A stretch of DNA of 64,000 nucleotides from positions 1 through 64,000 of the forward strand of contig CAYRMD010000006.1 of assembly GCA_964425225.1 (NCBI GenBank), read 5' to 3'. The stretch is from BPJU01 sp964425225. GTDB taxonomy: Bacteria > Planctomycetota > Planctomycetia > Pirellulales > Pirellulaceae. A program made the translations under genes and the position numbers. Each line of letters begins with the position of its first letter. Within the stretch, counting starts at the first letter, position 1. Shown piece after piece: positions 35,819 through 45,475 of this stretch. A model generated the notes under the pieces. That model searched no databases. It saw only the letters and a list, made by a program, of their open reading frames with translations, and was not told the DNA's origin.

Positions 35819-37945
35819 ATGCGCGGTGGATATCTTCGGGCGGCAATGCCCCTGGTGGTTCTGGTAGGCATCGTCGTTCTATTCGGGTGTTCTGGATCCA
35901 ATGATTCCGGCTCGGTTGCACAAAACACGCCCGCTGCGTCCACGGTACCTCCCTTGCCACCCGAGCCGATGGCGGCCGGTGCTGGAGCAGGCGGTGGTGC
36001 AGCCACTCCGCCACCTAACGCGCCGGGGTCCGGGGAAGAGCAAGGCACGGATGAGGCCGCCAGCGATGCGGCAGCCGGAGCTCCTGGTGGTCCTCCTGCG
36101 GGTGTTCCCGGAGGACCTCCCACCGGATTTCCTGGCGGTCCCCCCGGTGGATTTCCCGGAGGTTCGCCAGGTGGGCCACCGGGCGGATATGCCGGTGGTT
36201 CCCCTGGTGGGTTTCCGGGCGGATACCCGGGTGGCCCTCCAGGTGGATTTCCGGGTGGCCCTCCAGGTGGATTTCCAGGCGGGCCGCCAGGTGGATTTCC
36301 AGGCGGGCCGCCAGGTGGTGCCCCAGGTGGATTTCCGGTACCGCCCGGAGTACCGGGTGCAGGTGGCGATGCTGGCGAGGTGACTGCGCCGAGTTTGCCA
36401 TTTCCACCCGGCGGGTTCGGTGGGGCTGAAGCCGGTCCGGACAGCTATGGCGGTGCCGACGCGGCCATTCCGGGAGCTTTTCCCGGCGCGCCAGGAGGCT
36501 ACCCAGGGTACCCGCCAGGCGTTCCCGGTGGCCAAGGGTTTCCCGGATATCCCGGAGCGCCCGGTACACCGGGAGTGACCGGGGGACTAAAACCGCCCGA
36601 AACGTTTAGCGAGAAAGCCGCGGCCGAATTTTCCCGTGGTAATCAACGTCAAGCCTTTCACTATGTGTTTGCTGATTTGCTGTCAAACGATGAGCAAGCT
36701 CAGGAGCTCTTCTCGAAAATTAAATGGGTCAAAGGTCTAAACCGTCCGCTAGTGGCCGTGCGTTGGGGAATCGGAGTTCAATATCAATCGGGCGGTTATA
36801 CGGGCGATCCTCACCCAATTGGCTCACCGCCACAGACTCCTCAGGTTCAAAGCGGATTTGGTCGTCGCGGTGGGGGTGGGGCTCCCGTCGAACCGGGCGG
36901 AATCTCGAGCGGGCCAGCATTTCCGGGTGCTCCGGGAGAACCATCGGGTTTCGCTGGAGGGTTCCCCGGTTTTCCAGGAGCATCGGGCGGGGCTAGCGCA
37001 GCTAGTGGCAGTGACCCAGTAGTGCTGCGCTCGACCGGAGAGCTAGGTCAGCGCGTATTTGAAGAGTTGAATGCTCGATTTGACGAAGGGGCATTCGGCG
37101 AGCTGTTGGAGGACTACTCGGCAGCCGGTGCCGGAACTGCCCCAGGCTATCCGGGCCCTGGCGGTGGTTTTCCCGGTTTTCCTGGTGCTCCTCCCGGAGG
37201 TGAAGAGGACGCGGCTGCTTTTCCAGGAGGGCCGCCTGGTTTTCCGGGTGCTGGTGTCCCACCCGGTTATCCGGGTCCTGCAGGATTTCCAGGAGCTCCG
37301 GGTCAGGCTCGGGGGCAAGGAGCCCGCGGACGTGTGTCCGCATGGAGCGTTACATCGCTTCGCCCTGGATTCGTGTCGCTGGGTGAGTCGCAACAAACCG
37401 AGGACCTGTTGAAAAAAGCGCGAGCTCAGGAACTGGACGTCGTTTTGGTGTTCGAAGTCCAGGTCGAGCAGAATCGCCGGACGTTGATGGTAAATAACAC
37501 AGTAAAAATTCGTCTCTACGACGGACAAACCGGAACGCTGTTTAGCGATCTGAACCTCAAAAGCCTCAACAATATTCAAGTGTCTCGCGCACGCGAACGA
37601 ATGAAGCCGTCAGACAAAGATCCGGTCGAAGATGTCGTTAATCAGCTTATGCAATATGTGGATCAGAATCTAACGGTTGGCGAACTACCGGCCGATTTGG
37701 ACCGCGACAAAGTTATCGATCGAATTCGCGGACTAATCGAGAAGCGTCAGGAGCGGCTGCTCGAAAAACTCGTCGAGATCCGCTTCTATCGAAGTCGGAA
37801 GTTGTTGTCCAACGACGATCTAACCTACGCCTATAACCATATGTTGCAAGATGAGTCTCTCGCCAAACGCCTGGCTACAGGTAACCAGCAAGCCAAAAAG
37901 GAGGCAGTCGAGGGGTTGCTTGCCAAGCTGGAACGATCCCGGTAA
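35819..37945 (+). CDS. Collagen-like Gly/Pro-rich lipoprotein
   Basis: 708 residues, ATG at 35819. A lipoprotein signal peptide ends in the lipobox LFGC (Cys near residue 24). After a Pro/Ala linker, residues about 85-260 are mostly Gly-Xaa-Yaa triplets and GGPPGGFPGG-type repeats, with more Gly/Pro blocks later (about 345-395 and 435-510). The C-terminal ~190 residues are a different folded module (ELDVVLVFEVQVEQNRRTLM, KIRLYDGQTGTLFSDLNLKS, DDLTYAYNHMLQDESLAKRL). Bacterial collagen-like proteins can form surface triple helices, but the GGPPGGFP unit departs from strict GPP triplets, so a flexible extended surface stalk is also possible. The coding DNA contains a 24-bp tandem repeat, likely length-variable. 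Confidence 0.85.
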   Translation: MRGGYLRAAMPLVVLVGIVVLFGCSGSNDSGSVAQNTPAASTVPPLPPEPMAAGAGAGGGAATPPPNAPGSGEEQGTDEAASDAAAGAPGGPPAGVPGGPPTGFPGGPPGGFPGGSPGGPPGGYAGGSPGGFPGGYPGGPPGGFPGGPPGGFPGGPPGGFPGGPPGGAPGGFPVPPGVPGAGGDAGEVTAPSLPFPPGGFGGAEAGPDSYGGADAAIPGAFPGAPGGYPGYPPGVPGGQGFPGYPGAPGTPGVTGGLKPPETFSEKAAAEFSRGNQRQAFHYVFADLLSNDEQAQELFSKIKWVKGLNRPLVAVRWGIGVQYQSGGYTGDPHPIGSPPQTPQVQSGFGRRGGGGAPVEPGGISSGPAFPGAPGEPSGFAGGFPGFPGASGGASAASGSDPVVLRSTGELGQRVFEELNARFDEGAFGELLEDYSAAGAGTAPGYPGPGGGFPGFPGAPPGGEEDAAAFPGGPPGFPGAGVPPGYPGPAGFPGAPGQARGQGARGRVSAWSVTSLRPGFVSLGESQQTEDLLKKARAQELDVVLVFEVQVEQNRRTLMVNNTVKIRLYDGQTGTLFSDLNLKSLNNIQVSRARERMKPSDKDPVEDVVNQLMQYVDQNLTVGELPADLDRDKVIDRIRGLIEKRQERLLEKLVEIRFYRSRKLLSNDDLTYAYNHMLQDESLAKRLATGNQQAKKEAVEGLLAKLERSR
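36229..36324 (+). repeat. 24-bp tandem repeat inside the collagen-like gene
   Basis: About four copies of a 24-bp unit resembling ggtggccctccaggtggatt plus tccg, each encoding GGPPGGFP. Third-position differences (ccaggcgggccgcca versus ccgggtggccctcca) show partial divergence. In-frame units allow changes in protein length. Confidence 0.8.
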
Positions 37946-38431
37946 GCGAAGCGCGTCCCAGGACGCGAACGGCTCGCGAAGTCGAAGCCACCCCTTCGAA
38001 TCGGTCGCCGACGTATGTCGTTGCCGTCTTGTCACGCGACGTCCCGCGTGGCTCGTGTAAGGTCTTCGAGCAACTCCAAAGTACCGCACGCTTAGTAAGA
38101 AATAGAACTACAGTCACACCGGCTGAAGAACTGTCTGTAATGCGCGGCGCGTGAGGATTCCCATCCCGTCGCCGGCCAAAGTGGGCAAGCTCCGTTAGCC
38201 AACTTTGATTCGAAAGGCGGTGGGTACTTGTGTCCTGCCGCGACGCTATGGCGTAGCTCGCATTGAAGCCCCAACCTGGAGCAGGTGGTCAAGGACCAAC
38301 CACGAGGACGCGAAGACGTCAAACACAATTAGGTAGCGAACCGGTGGTTCGGCGTTCTATTGCGTCTTGCGCCATCGCGGCTTTGTGTAGAAATCCGTAA
38401 TTCCGCGGTTTTCGAAGACAAAAAACACAAC
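37946..38431. other. Convergent intergenic region
   Basis: 486 bp between the converging collagen-like and FG-GAP genes. Contains ccaaccacgaggacgcgaag (about 38295-38314), which resembles spacer repeats of the type ACCACGAAGGACACGAAG. No gene or clear terminator. Confidence 0.4.
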
Positions 38432-39610
38432 CTATGGGCGTGTTTGACGGAAATAAAAGACCCCCTTCTTATTTGAGGTAACGACATCCAGCAGCCCGTC
38501 ACCGTCAACGTCGGCTAGTTCAAATTGCGTACCCACGCCGCTATCATGGTCGAACTGATGTCGGATCCATTCGGCGCGGCCGGCTTGTCGCCGCAATTCA
38601 AACCAGCAGATCACAGCGGGCTCGTCGACTCCTGGATCACCCTTCGCGTGGGCCCACCAACGTTTTCCCGTTACAAAGTCCGGAAGTCCGTCACCGTTTA
38701 GGTCTGCCATCATCACGCTATGCGTCTGAGAAAACGAGCGATCAATTTCGTGCGTAACCCATTGGTTTGGCGCCTGCTGCTCATGCCACCAAATTCCATA
38801 AGCATGGGGGCTAGTGGTTAGCACGTCTGCATCACCATCGCCGTCAAAATCATAGACGTGGATTTGGGCTGCTGCACCGCCAAACGGTGCTTCGTGGAAT
38901 GTCCATGGTTTATCGGACCGTGCGGCAGGAGCTTCCCACCAGCCGTGCGCCGATAGCACATCGATTCGACCATCTCCGTTAACATCTCCCGCCCCAAGAC
39001 CGTGATAGTATTTGGCTGTGCCGGGAGCACCGGGCTGACTGATGGCAGTTAGTTGCCACACGGCGTAGGGATCAGCGGCCGGACGGGCCCAGCCTAAACG
39101 GCGCAAGGGACCATCGGGGTTGGCCGTGTCGGGAGAAAAGCCCAACAGAAGTTCGCGCCGTCCATCCCCATCGATATCCAGATACTGCGGGCTCTCATTG
39201 TTGGTCACAGGCGTACAAACGTGCCGATTCCAAGGCCGTGTCGCACCTTGCGGATTCTCAAACCACCACGTCGGAGTTCCTGGGAAATCGACTACCAATA
39301 CGTCGATCCAACCGTCGTGATTCAAATCATCAGCAAACGTGCAGAACGAGTTGCTGTAACCAACCGGATCATACTCGGGGGCCTTTTCCAAAATCGTGTG
39401 CATTTTCCAGTCAGGAGCCTCGTACCAAACGTATCCAGCGACGATATCGTTCTTCCCGTCGCGGTTAATATCGGCAACCGCGACGCCTTCGCTGCGAAAT
39501 GCAGCATCGAGTTGATATTTCACGAATTCAATGCGGACCGAGTCCGATGCGAATGCCCAACATGGTAAGAGTCCGATGCACGCCAAAAAATAAACCATCA
39601 TTCGGCTCAC
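38432..39610 (-). CDS. Secreted FG-GAP/VCBS repeat protein
   Basis: 392 residues from a GTG at 39608-39610 that sits 7 bases after a strong GAGGAGGT ribosome site; an ATG 3 codons later is the alternative. Signal peptide MMVYFLACIGLLPCWAFA. The rest is a beta-propeller of FG-GAP/VCBS units with Ca-binding DxNxDGxxD loops: VADINRDGKNDIVAGYVWYE, DDLNHDGWIDVLVVDF, LDIDGDGRRELLLG, GDVNGDGRIDVLSAHGWWE, YDFDGDGDADVLTTSPHA, ADLNGDGLPDFVTGKRWW, ADVDGDGLLDVVTSNKKG. These integrin-like propellers are abundant exported planctomycete proteins with binding roles. No enzyme motif. Single-gene unit. Confidence 0.9.
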   Translation of the reverse strand: MSRMMVYFLACIGLLPCWAFASDSVRIEFVKYQLDAAFRSEGVAVADINRDGKNDIVAGYVWYEAPDWKMHTILEKAPEYDPVGYSNSFCTFADDLNHDGWIDVLVVDFPGTPTWWFENPQGATRPWNRHVCTPVTNNESPQYLDIDGDGRRELLLGFSPDTANPDGPLRRLGWARPAADPYAVWQLTAISQPGAPGTAKYYHGLGAGDVNGDGRIDVLSAHGWWEAPAARSDKPWTFHEAPFGGAAAQIHVYDFDGDGDADVLTTSPHAYGIWWHEQQAPNQWVTHEIDRSFSQTHSVMMADLNGDGLPDFVTGKRWWAHAKGDPGVDEPAVICWFELRRQAGRAEWIRHQFDHDSGVGTQFELADVDGDGLLDVVTSNKKGVFYFRQTRP

Positions 39611-39935
39611 TGGTACTACCTCCTCTTGCACTCGGTGCGTGATGACAGCTTCGAGCGACTGAAAATCGGCCGGATCGCTGCCTTCTATTGTCCAAGATTA
39701 CCCAGCTTTCACTACCGTATCCCGCGACCGGAAAATTAAGCGTCTATTTCCGTGCCATTACTAAGACGTGTCGTTAGTGTTCGGTACCGCCACGTGATCC
39801 ATCAAGGAATTGCGTGTATTGTATAGATGGTGAATTACCATCGCCAATGAGATGTTCGTTAAAAGTGGACGGTAAAAAACTGGCGGTCGGCAGACGACGA
39901 ATTCGACCGGACGCTTTTGAGCTGAAGGAGAACTT
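39611..39935. other. Divergent intergenic spacer
   Basis: 325 bp between the FG-GAP gene and the protease fusion gene, likely holding both promoters. No other feature seen. Confidence 0.4.
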
Positions 39936-42185
39936 ATGGCGCGATTGGTAGTGAAGGTGTTTCGGTCGATCATTGGTGGAAAGATGGCGTGGTACTCAGT
40001 GTGGCTCGGCTCTTTTTTGCTCGCAGCATCGCTCGTGGCCCAATTGGACGCAGCCGATGAGGCTCTGCCACTTACGAAGTTGGCGGAACAGTTGACACCG
40101 GCCCTCGTACTTATCCGGTCTTCGGACCGAGATGGCAACGATGATTATGGGGTAGGTACCGGTTTTGTCATTTCTTCAGAGGGACTCATTGCTACGAATC
40201 TGCATGTCATCGGTGAGGGACGACCGTTCCGCGTCGAGGCTGCCGATGGTAAACCCCTAACGGTTGTGGCCGTGCATGCAGCGGACCATCACCTGGATCT
40301 AGCCATTATCCGCGTCAAGCCAGAACGGCCACTAAGAGCGCTGACCTTGGCCGAGGAACCGCTGCCGGTCGGCGCACCTTTGGCGGCAGTAGGCCATCCG
40401 TTTGGCTTGAAAAGCAGTGTGGTCGCTGGGGTGCTATCCGGCCGTCGGGTGATGGATGGACGACAGATGTTGCAGCTGGCGATGCCGGTCGAGCCGGGCA
40501 ACAGCGGCGGACCCGTGGTCGACCGGCGGGGACAGGTTCACGGAATAGTGACACTCAAGTCGGCATTGACCGAAAACCTGGGGTTTGCCACCGACGTGTC
40601 GGCGCTGCGGACGCTGTTGGAAAGGCCCAATCCTGTAGCCATCGACCGCTGGGTCCGCCTGGGTCAGCTTCCGTCTCACGTTTGGCAACCGCACTTGGGC
40701 GCCCGATGGCGATATCGTGGCGGGATCATTCATGTCGAGGAACCTGGCACGGGCTTCGGTGGTCGAAGTCTCTGTCTGTGGCAAGCCAGTGTGCCACAAG
40801 ATTCGTTTGCGGTCGAGGTCGACGTTCGACTGTCTCGAGAAAGTGGAGCAGCAGGATTGGTGTTTTATTGTGATGAACAAATGCGTCATTACGGTTTCTA
40901 CCCCTCGCAAAGCCGAATGCGCTTGACGTGCTTCAAAGGGCCCACCGTATATGAATGGGAAATCTTGCGGGAAGCGCCCACCGCAGCGTATCGTCCGGGC
41001 GATTGGAACACGCTCCGTGTCGAGGTCCAAGGGCCACTCATGCGGTGCGTGGTTAATGGGTCGCTGGTCTTCGTGCAACAAGACACAACGTTGCGAGGGG
41101 GACGCGTGGGTTTGGTGAAATTTCGGGATACAGCGGCTGACTTTCGACGTTTTCGCGTCCAGCCACTGACCGACACTACATCGGAGCCTTCCCGTAATCC
41201 GCTGTGGGCCGATTTGCGGAATCACCTAGTCGATGCACGCGAAATTTCCGAACAACTCGTCGCGCCGCTACTAAATCGCCCGGAAACACCCTTGTGGTTG
41301 CGACGCGAAGAAGAGCACCTTCAGAGGCAATTGGCCGCGCTTCGCGAGGTTGGCGCAGAATGGCACTTGCAAACGGCGTTGAATCACCTGGAGAAAGCCC
41401 TAGCCGAGCCGGTCGACTTGCTGCGGGCCGCCCTGTGGATCGCTTACATCGATGATCCCGATGTCGATCCCGATGCGTACGTCGAGCAAGTCGAACAGAT
41501 GGCGCGAGAGATCACCAATAGCTTACCTGCTGGCGCCGATCCAGCCACTCGGTTAGCAGCGCTGGATAAGTATTTATTCGAGGACAACGGTTTTCACGGC
41601 AGTCGCCACGATTATTACCATCGCGCTAACAGTCACCTGCATCGGGTTCTCATGGATCGTGAAGGCTTGCCGATTACTTTATCCTTGCTGTATATCGAGT
41701 TGGCAAAGCGGCTAGACCTGACGGTAGACGGCATTGCGCTGCCGGGACACTTTATCGTACGCTTTCGCCCCTCGAACGGCTCAGCCGAATGGATTGATGT
41801 TTTTGAGCGCGGCAAAAAGCTATCGATCGAGGACGTGCGGCAAATGGTGCGTAAAGAACTTGGCGACGATCAGCCCGCCGATACATTCTTGGAGCCGGCC
41901 ACACCGCGCCAGATTCTGGAGCGGATCTTGCGAAACCTGCTCAATTCAGCGGAACGCGATAACGAACCTCAAGCGATGCGCCGCTATTTGGAGGCATTGG
42001 TCAAGCTGGATCCGAACAATGTGCAGTACCGCGGCATGCGGGCGTTGACACGTTACCACACCGGACGCCGACAAGGGGCCATCGCCGATTTGGACTGGTT
42101 CTTGACCCACCAACCCCGCGGAGTAGACCTGGAACGCATACGCCAAATGCGGGAAGTCTTCGCCAGCGAATTAGCCGAGCCGTAA
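39936..42185 (+). CDS. Trypsin-like protease / LamG-like / SirB1 (transglutaminase-like) fusion
   Basis: 749 residues. ATG at 39936 with AAGGAG upstream. A signal/anchor (WLGSFLLAASLVAQL) precedes three modules. Residues 45-230: trypsin-like domain with His in ATNLHVIGEG, Asp in HHLDLAIIRV and Ser in EPGNSGGPVVDRRG, complete triad. Residues 260-410: a concanavalin/LamG-like jelly roll (WRYRGGIIHVEE, DVRLSRESGAAGLVFYCDE, WNTLRVEVQG). Residues 440-745: a SirB1/Transglut_core2 domain (YLFEDNGFHGSRHDYYHRAN, LPITLSLLYIELAKRLDL, GIALPGHFIVRF) with C-terminal TPR-like helices. SirB1 proteins are widespread and of unclear activity. The combination is unusual. A small membrane protein gene starts 28 bp downstream and may be cotranscribed. 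Confidence 0.85.
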   Translation: MARLVVKVFRSIIGGKMAWYSVWLGSFLLAASLVAQLDAADEALPLTKLAEQLTPALVLIRSSDRDGNDDYGVGTGFVISSEGLIATNLHVIGEGRPFRVEAADGKPLTVVAVHAADHHLDLAIIRVKPERPLRALTLAEEPLPVGAPLAAVGHPFGLKSSVVAGVLSGRRVMDGRQMLQLAMPVEPGNSGGPVVDRRGQVHGIVTLKSALTENLGFATDVSALRTLLERPNPVAIDRWVRLGQLPSHVWQPHLGARWRYRGGIIHVEEPGTGFGGRSLCLWQASVPQDSFAVEVDVRLSRESGAAGLVFYCDEQMRHYGFYPSQSRMRLTCFKGPTVYEWEILREAPTAAYRPGDWNTLRVEVQGPLMRCVVNGSLVFVQQDTTLRGGRVGLVKFRDTAADFRRFRVQPLTDTTSEPSRNPLWADLRNHLVDAREISEQLVAPLLNRPETPLWLRREEEHLQRQLAALREVGAEWHLQTALNHLEKALAEPVDLLRAALWIAYIDDPDVDPDAYVEQVEQMAREITNSLPAGADPATRLAALDKYLFEDNGFHGSRHDYYHRANSHLHRVLMDREGLPITLSLLYIELAKRLDLTVDGIALPGHFIVRFRPSNGSAEWIDVFERGKKLSIEDVRQMVRKELGDDQPADTFLEPATPRQILERILRNLLNSAERDNEPQAMRRYLEALVKLDPNNVQYRGMRALTRYHTGRRQGAIADLDWFLTHQPRGVDLERIRQMREVFASELAEP

Positions 42186-42213
42186 GCAGTGTCCATTCGA
42201 AAGGAAAACGTCT

Positions 42214-42501
42214 GTGCAGTATTCGATGCGATCTTTGCTGGTGACCGTCGCCACCTTTGGGGCGGCTTTGGGGCTTTCAGCACGGGCGGGGATCCAAGTA
42301 CAAGCAACCCTGGCCGCCGGCATTTGCGGTGTGTGGCTGGGAATGGCACTGTGCGTCTGGGGAGTTTCGGCTTTCTATCGCAGAAGGTTGATTTCGTTCC
42401 TGGCTGTCCTGGCTGGGTGCTTGTTGCTGGTAAGCGCAGTCAACGCGACCAGTTTTGCGATTGCGGTCGCGATCAGTCGGGCTATGGCTGTAAGCTTTTA
42501 A
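42214..42501 (+). CDS. Small multi-span membrane protein
   Basis: 95 residues from a GTG at 42214 with AAGGAAAA just upstream; an ATG 4 codons later is possible. Nearly the whole protein is hydrophobic and forms about three helices: MRSLLVTVATFGAALGLSA, TLAAGICGVWLGMALCVWGV and LISFLAVLAGCLLLVSAVNA. The opening MRSLLVTV resembles a frequent type of small planctomycete membrane protein. Follows the protease fusion gene at 28 bp, so probably the same transcript. Function unknown. Confidence 0.6.
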   Translation: MQYSMRSLLVTVATFGAALGLSARAGIQVQATLAAGICGVWLGMALCVWGVSAFYRRRLISFLAVLAGCLLLVSAVNATSFAIAVAISRAMAVSF

Positions 42502-42717
42502 GGGTGCCGTAGGGAGGTTACTCGCTCGATGGGGCCACAGCACATTGGGCCTGACGGAGCGCGGTCGACCGCCCATGGACCGCACGCCGGTCGGCGCCAG
42601 TTGATAGCAGAGCGTGGACTTCGCGGCAGTATACGGGATTCTGGTCGCCTTCCACGCAGATACGCTCCGTAGCCCGCGTCGAAGCGCACCAGTTTCCTAA
42701 TAACACACGGAAACCAA

Positions 42718-43491
42718 ATGCGACAGACCACGGATAACTTAGGCACGTTCCTTGTGGAAACGGCCGCTTTATTGTCGGTCGCCGTGGCAGCAAGCCTCTG
42801 GCTGGTGCGCCCGATCCGGCCACCAGAGCTACCACCTCTGCCGGTGACGCAAGGTCCGATCGGAGCGACCGCCGCTGTTGCTGCTGAACCCGTATGGAAC
42901 GCTGAAACGGGTACGCTCGCCTTACCTGTAGCGAACGACCAGCTATTAAGCGACTCCTTGCCGTCATCCGGATTGAAAACGCTTTTGATCGATGGAGGAC
43001 GCCTCAGTACGCACGCCATCCAGTGGCTAGCTCGTTACCCGGAATTGGAACACCTGCGTCTGAGGGGTATCCCTATCGGCGACGAAGAGGTTCGCGTGCT
43101 TACACGTCTGAGGCAACTTCGCATTCTAAACGTGCCGCACGCTGTTTTTTCCGACAAGGGATTGCAGGCACTGTCCGAGCTTCCACGTTTAGAGATGTTA
43201 CGTTTCGGTTCGCCCCATGTCACGGATTGCGGTCTAGAAGCGCTGAGTCGTTCACGGTGTTTGCGCTTCTTACACATCATTGATTGCCCTGTCAGCACTA
43301 AAGGTGTCGTATCGCTGACGCGCTGCACACATCTTGAATCGCTATACATCGACGGAGTGGAACTGGATGATGAGGCTGTCGACATTTTGTTTGCACACCT
43401 GCCGGGGCTACACCTGCATTTGAATCAGCAACATCACGATCGCGACCCCAACCGCGCCGTCCACTCATCACATGAATTCCTGTTGCCCTAG
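42718..43491 (+). CDS. Membrane-anchored leucine-rich-repeat protein
   Basis: 257 residues, ATG at 42718. One N-terminal transmembrane helix (FLVETAALLSVAVAASLWLV), a Pro-rich linker, then about six leucine-rich repeats: LKTLLIDGGRLSTHAIQWLA, LEHLRLRGIPIGDEEVRVLT, LRILNVPHAVFSDKGLQALS, LEMLRFGSPHVTDCGLEALS, LRFLHIIDCPVSTKGVVSLT and LESLYIDGVELDDEAVDILF. The repeats resemble the bacterial LRR type common in planctomycetes, presumably for protein binding in the periplasm. No enzymatic motif. The start has no strong ribosome site, so it could begin slightly differently. Confidence 0.8.
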   Translation: MRQTTDNLGTFLVETAALLSVAVAASLWLVRPIRPPELPPLPVTQGPIGATAAVAAEPVWNAETGTLALPVANDQLLSDSLPSSGLKTLLIDGGRLSTHAIQWLARYPELEHLRLRGIPIGDEEVRVLTRLRQLRILNVPHAVFSDKGLQALSELPRLEMLRFGSPHVTDCGLEALSRSRCLRFLHIIDCPVSTKGVVSLTRCTHLESLYIDGVELDDEAVDILFAHLPGLHLHLNQQHHDRDPNRAVHSSHEFLLP

Positions 43492-44318
43492 TGCCGGTTT
43501 GTGTACTGTTTTTCGTTGCACATTTGCTCCTTTTCTCGTGTTTCGCCATTGAGAAGACATACAGCAGCAAAAGGCATTTAACGAAAAGGGGCTAGGCTCT
43601 ACTTTTTCCGTTTTCCAAATGCCAAAGCCCATGGCGGACCAAGAGCGTAGAATACCTAGGTTCGCCGCGAAGTTTTTCAACTCTCACGTCCGACGAAACG
43701 CTCTGTAAAGCGTTCGATCTCAAAAGCCCCCTTCGCACCGTGTTCTCTGCATTACGGGACGCCAGATACCTTTTCGGCAAAATTGTTCGACGTCCGAGCG
43801 CCAGCGCGATGCGTTCGAGATAGGCCAGCGCTTGCCGTGGAAAGGCGAGCACCCACGTAACAACGCTTTCCGAAAACGCGACGCTGGACAAAGGCCCGCA
43901 CTGAATTCAGCTTCTTTCCAATTGCGCCTTTGCCTCTTTGCGCCTTTGCGATAAGTCGTTTCTAAACGGCAAAAGGCGAGCCATGCTGTTAGGCTTTGAC
44001 CGCACGCACCACTAGTCGCTCCTCGGGGTGATTGTTCCTGAACTTTTCGCTTCCGAGCGACGCCGACAGGTACCAAGCAGCCAGTGACGCGGGTGGGACG
44101 CCTTTTTGTGGTTTCGCAAAGAATTCGGCTTCACGATTTGGGATACAGGAGGACGGACTTCTACTACGATACGACAGTGACTGGCAGGGACGCGGTCCGC
44201 TTGTTAGGATAAGGACCGTTTCAAGGTGGAATTGCAACCAACTTGCCGTAACGCTACTGGGTAGCAGAGCCAAATAGGGTTCGCACTCAGCTACACAAGC
44301 AAATGGGAGGTTTATTCT
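43492..44318. other. Intergenic region with dispersed repeat
   Basis: 827 bp. Holds the best copy of the TTTGCGCC-type repeat (43921-43950). A ribosome site (GGGAGG) precedes the DUF3500 gene. Overlapping short frames on both strands do not look coding. Confidence 0.5.
43921..43950 (+). repeat. Dispersed TTTGCGCC-type repeat, copy 3
   Basis: Two near-tandem units, attgcgcctttgcctc then tttgcgcctttgcg, with a spacing of about 15 bp. Reverse-strand relative of the copy at 12804. Confidence 0.6.
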
Positions 44319-45413
44319 ATGGCGCATCGACCATGGGGCCGGGAACATGTGGCGGGCCGATGGGCCTGGCGACCGGCGCACTACCGGGTGTTTTTAGCGA
44401 CACTACTGGTGTTCGGATTGTCGGCCGCCGCGGCACGGGGCTATCGGTTGTTGGTCGAGCCGTTGGACAGCTTAGAGCAAGCGGCAGTTCGGTTCCTCGA
44501 TTCTTTAGATGCACACCAGCGCCAGGTGGCCGTTTTGCCATACGATTCACCACAGCGCGTGGATTGGCACTTTATACCGAGAACTGAGCGAAAGGGATTG
44601 CAAATCCGCGATATGACCCCAGCCCAGCGCCAGGCGGCTCTGGCGTTGTTGCGTAATTGCTTGAGTGAAATTGGATACTCCAAGGCCGTGAAAATCATGG
44701 AATTGGAAAAAGTGCTTCACGAGTTAGAAAAGACACGTCAGGGTGGGCCATTACGGGACCCGGAACGGTACTATTTCACTGTTTTTGGTCACCCCGGTCA
44801 CGGCCGTTGGGGGTTGAGTATCGAGGGCCACCACCTATCGCTCAATTTTGTCATGGATAACGGCCGCGTGATTAGTTCTACCCCTTCGGTCTTTGCGGCA
44901 AATCCGGCCCAAATGAAATCGGCGGTCGCCGGGGTTCCTCAGGGACTCCGGGTACTGGCGGCCGAAGAGCAATTGGCTTTCGAGCTGTTGTCGAGTCTTT
45001 CCGAAGAACAGCGTGGCAAAGCGGTGATTTCACGCGAGCCATTGCGCGAGATCCGCGCAGCAGGCCAACCACAACCTCCTCGAACACCCCCGGAGGGAAT
45101 CGCTGGTGGCGAGTTAACAGCGGCTCAGCGCGATGTACTAAAGAAACTAGTTCAGACCTATGCGGCGAATTTCCCCGACCAGGTCTCTGCCAATCGTCTC
45201 GAAGCGATCGAGCGTGCCGGGTGGGAAAAGGTACATTTTGCGTGGGCTGGTGCTTTGCAGCCGGGAGTCGGGCATTACTATCGCATCCAAGGCCCAACCT
45301 TTCTAATCGAGTTTGTCAATACGCAGCCGGATGCAGCAGGTAATCCGGCCAACCACATCCATAGCGTGTGGCGCGACATGCGAGGCGACTTTGCCATACC
45401 GATCGGGGATTGA
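44319..45413 (+). CDS. DUF3500 family protein
   Basis: 364 residues, ATG at 44319 after GGGAGG. N-terminal helix (FLATLLVFGLSAAAARGYRL) suggests export. Matches DUF3500: SLDAHQRQVAVLPYDSPQR, DWHFIPRTERKGLQIRDM, RYYFTVFGHP, WGLSIEGHHLSLNFV, and near the end FLIEFVNTQPDAAGNPANHI followed by HSVWRDMRGDF. The conserved His and Asp/Asn residues suggest a metal site, but the activity is unknown. Solitary gene, convergent with the SirB1 gene. Confidence 0.93.
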   Translation: MAHRPWGREHVAGRWAWRPAHYRVFLATLLVFGLSAAAARGYRLLVEPLDSLEQAAVRFLDSLDAHQRQVAVLPYDSPQRVDWHFIPRTERKGLQIRDMTPAQRQAALALLRNCLSEIGYSKAVKIMELEKVLHELEKTRQGGPLRDPERYYFTVFGHPGHGRWGLSIEGHHLSLNFVMDNGRVISSTPSVFAANPAQMKSAVAGVPQGLRVLAAEEQLAFELLSSLSEEQRGKAVISREPLREIRAAGQPQPPRTPPEGIAGGELTAAQRDVLKKLVQTYAANFPDQVSANRLEAIERAGWEKVHFAWAGALQPGVGHYYRIQGPTFLIEFVNTQPDAAGNPANHIHSVWRDMRGDFAIPIGD

Positions 45414-45475
45414 TCGTTGCTGTGCACGCCCTGACGCCAGCAAGCGGCTTGTTCGCGCGCCGATTGTGGGATGGG

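Noticed and set aside
39761..40138. 125-residue minus-strand frame
   Set aside because: Overlaps the start of the protease fusion gene antisense and has no domain features.
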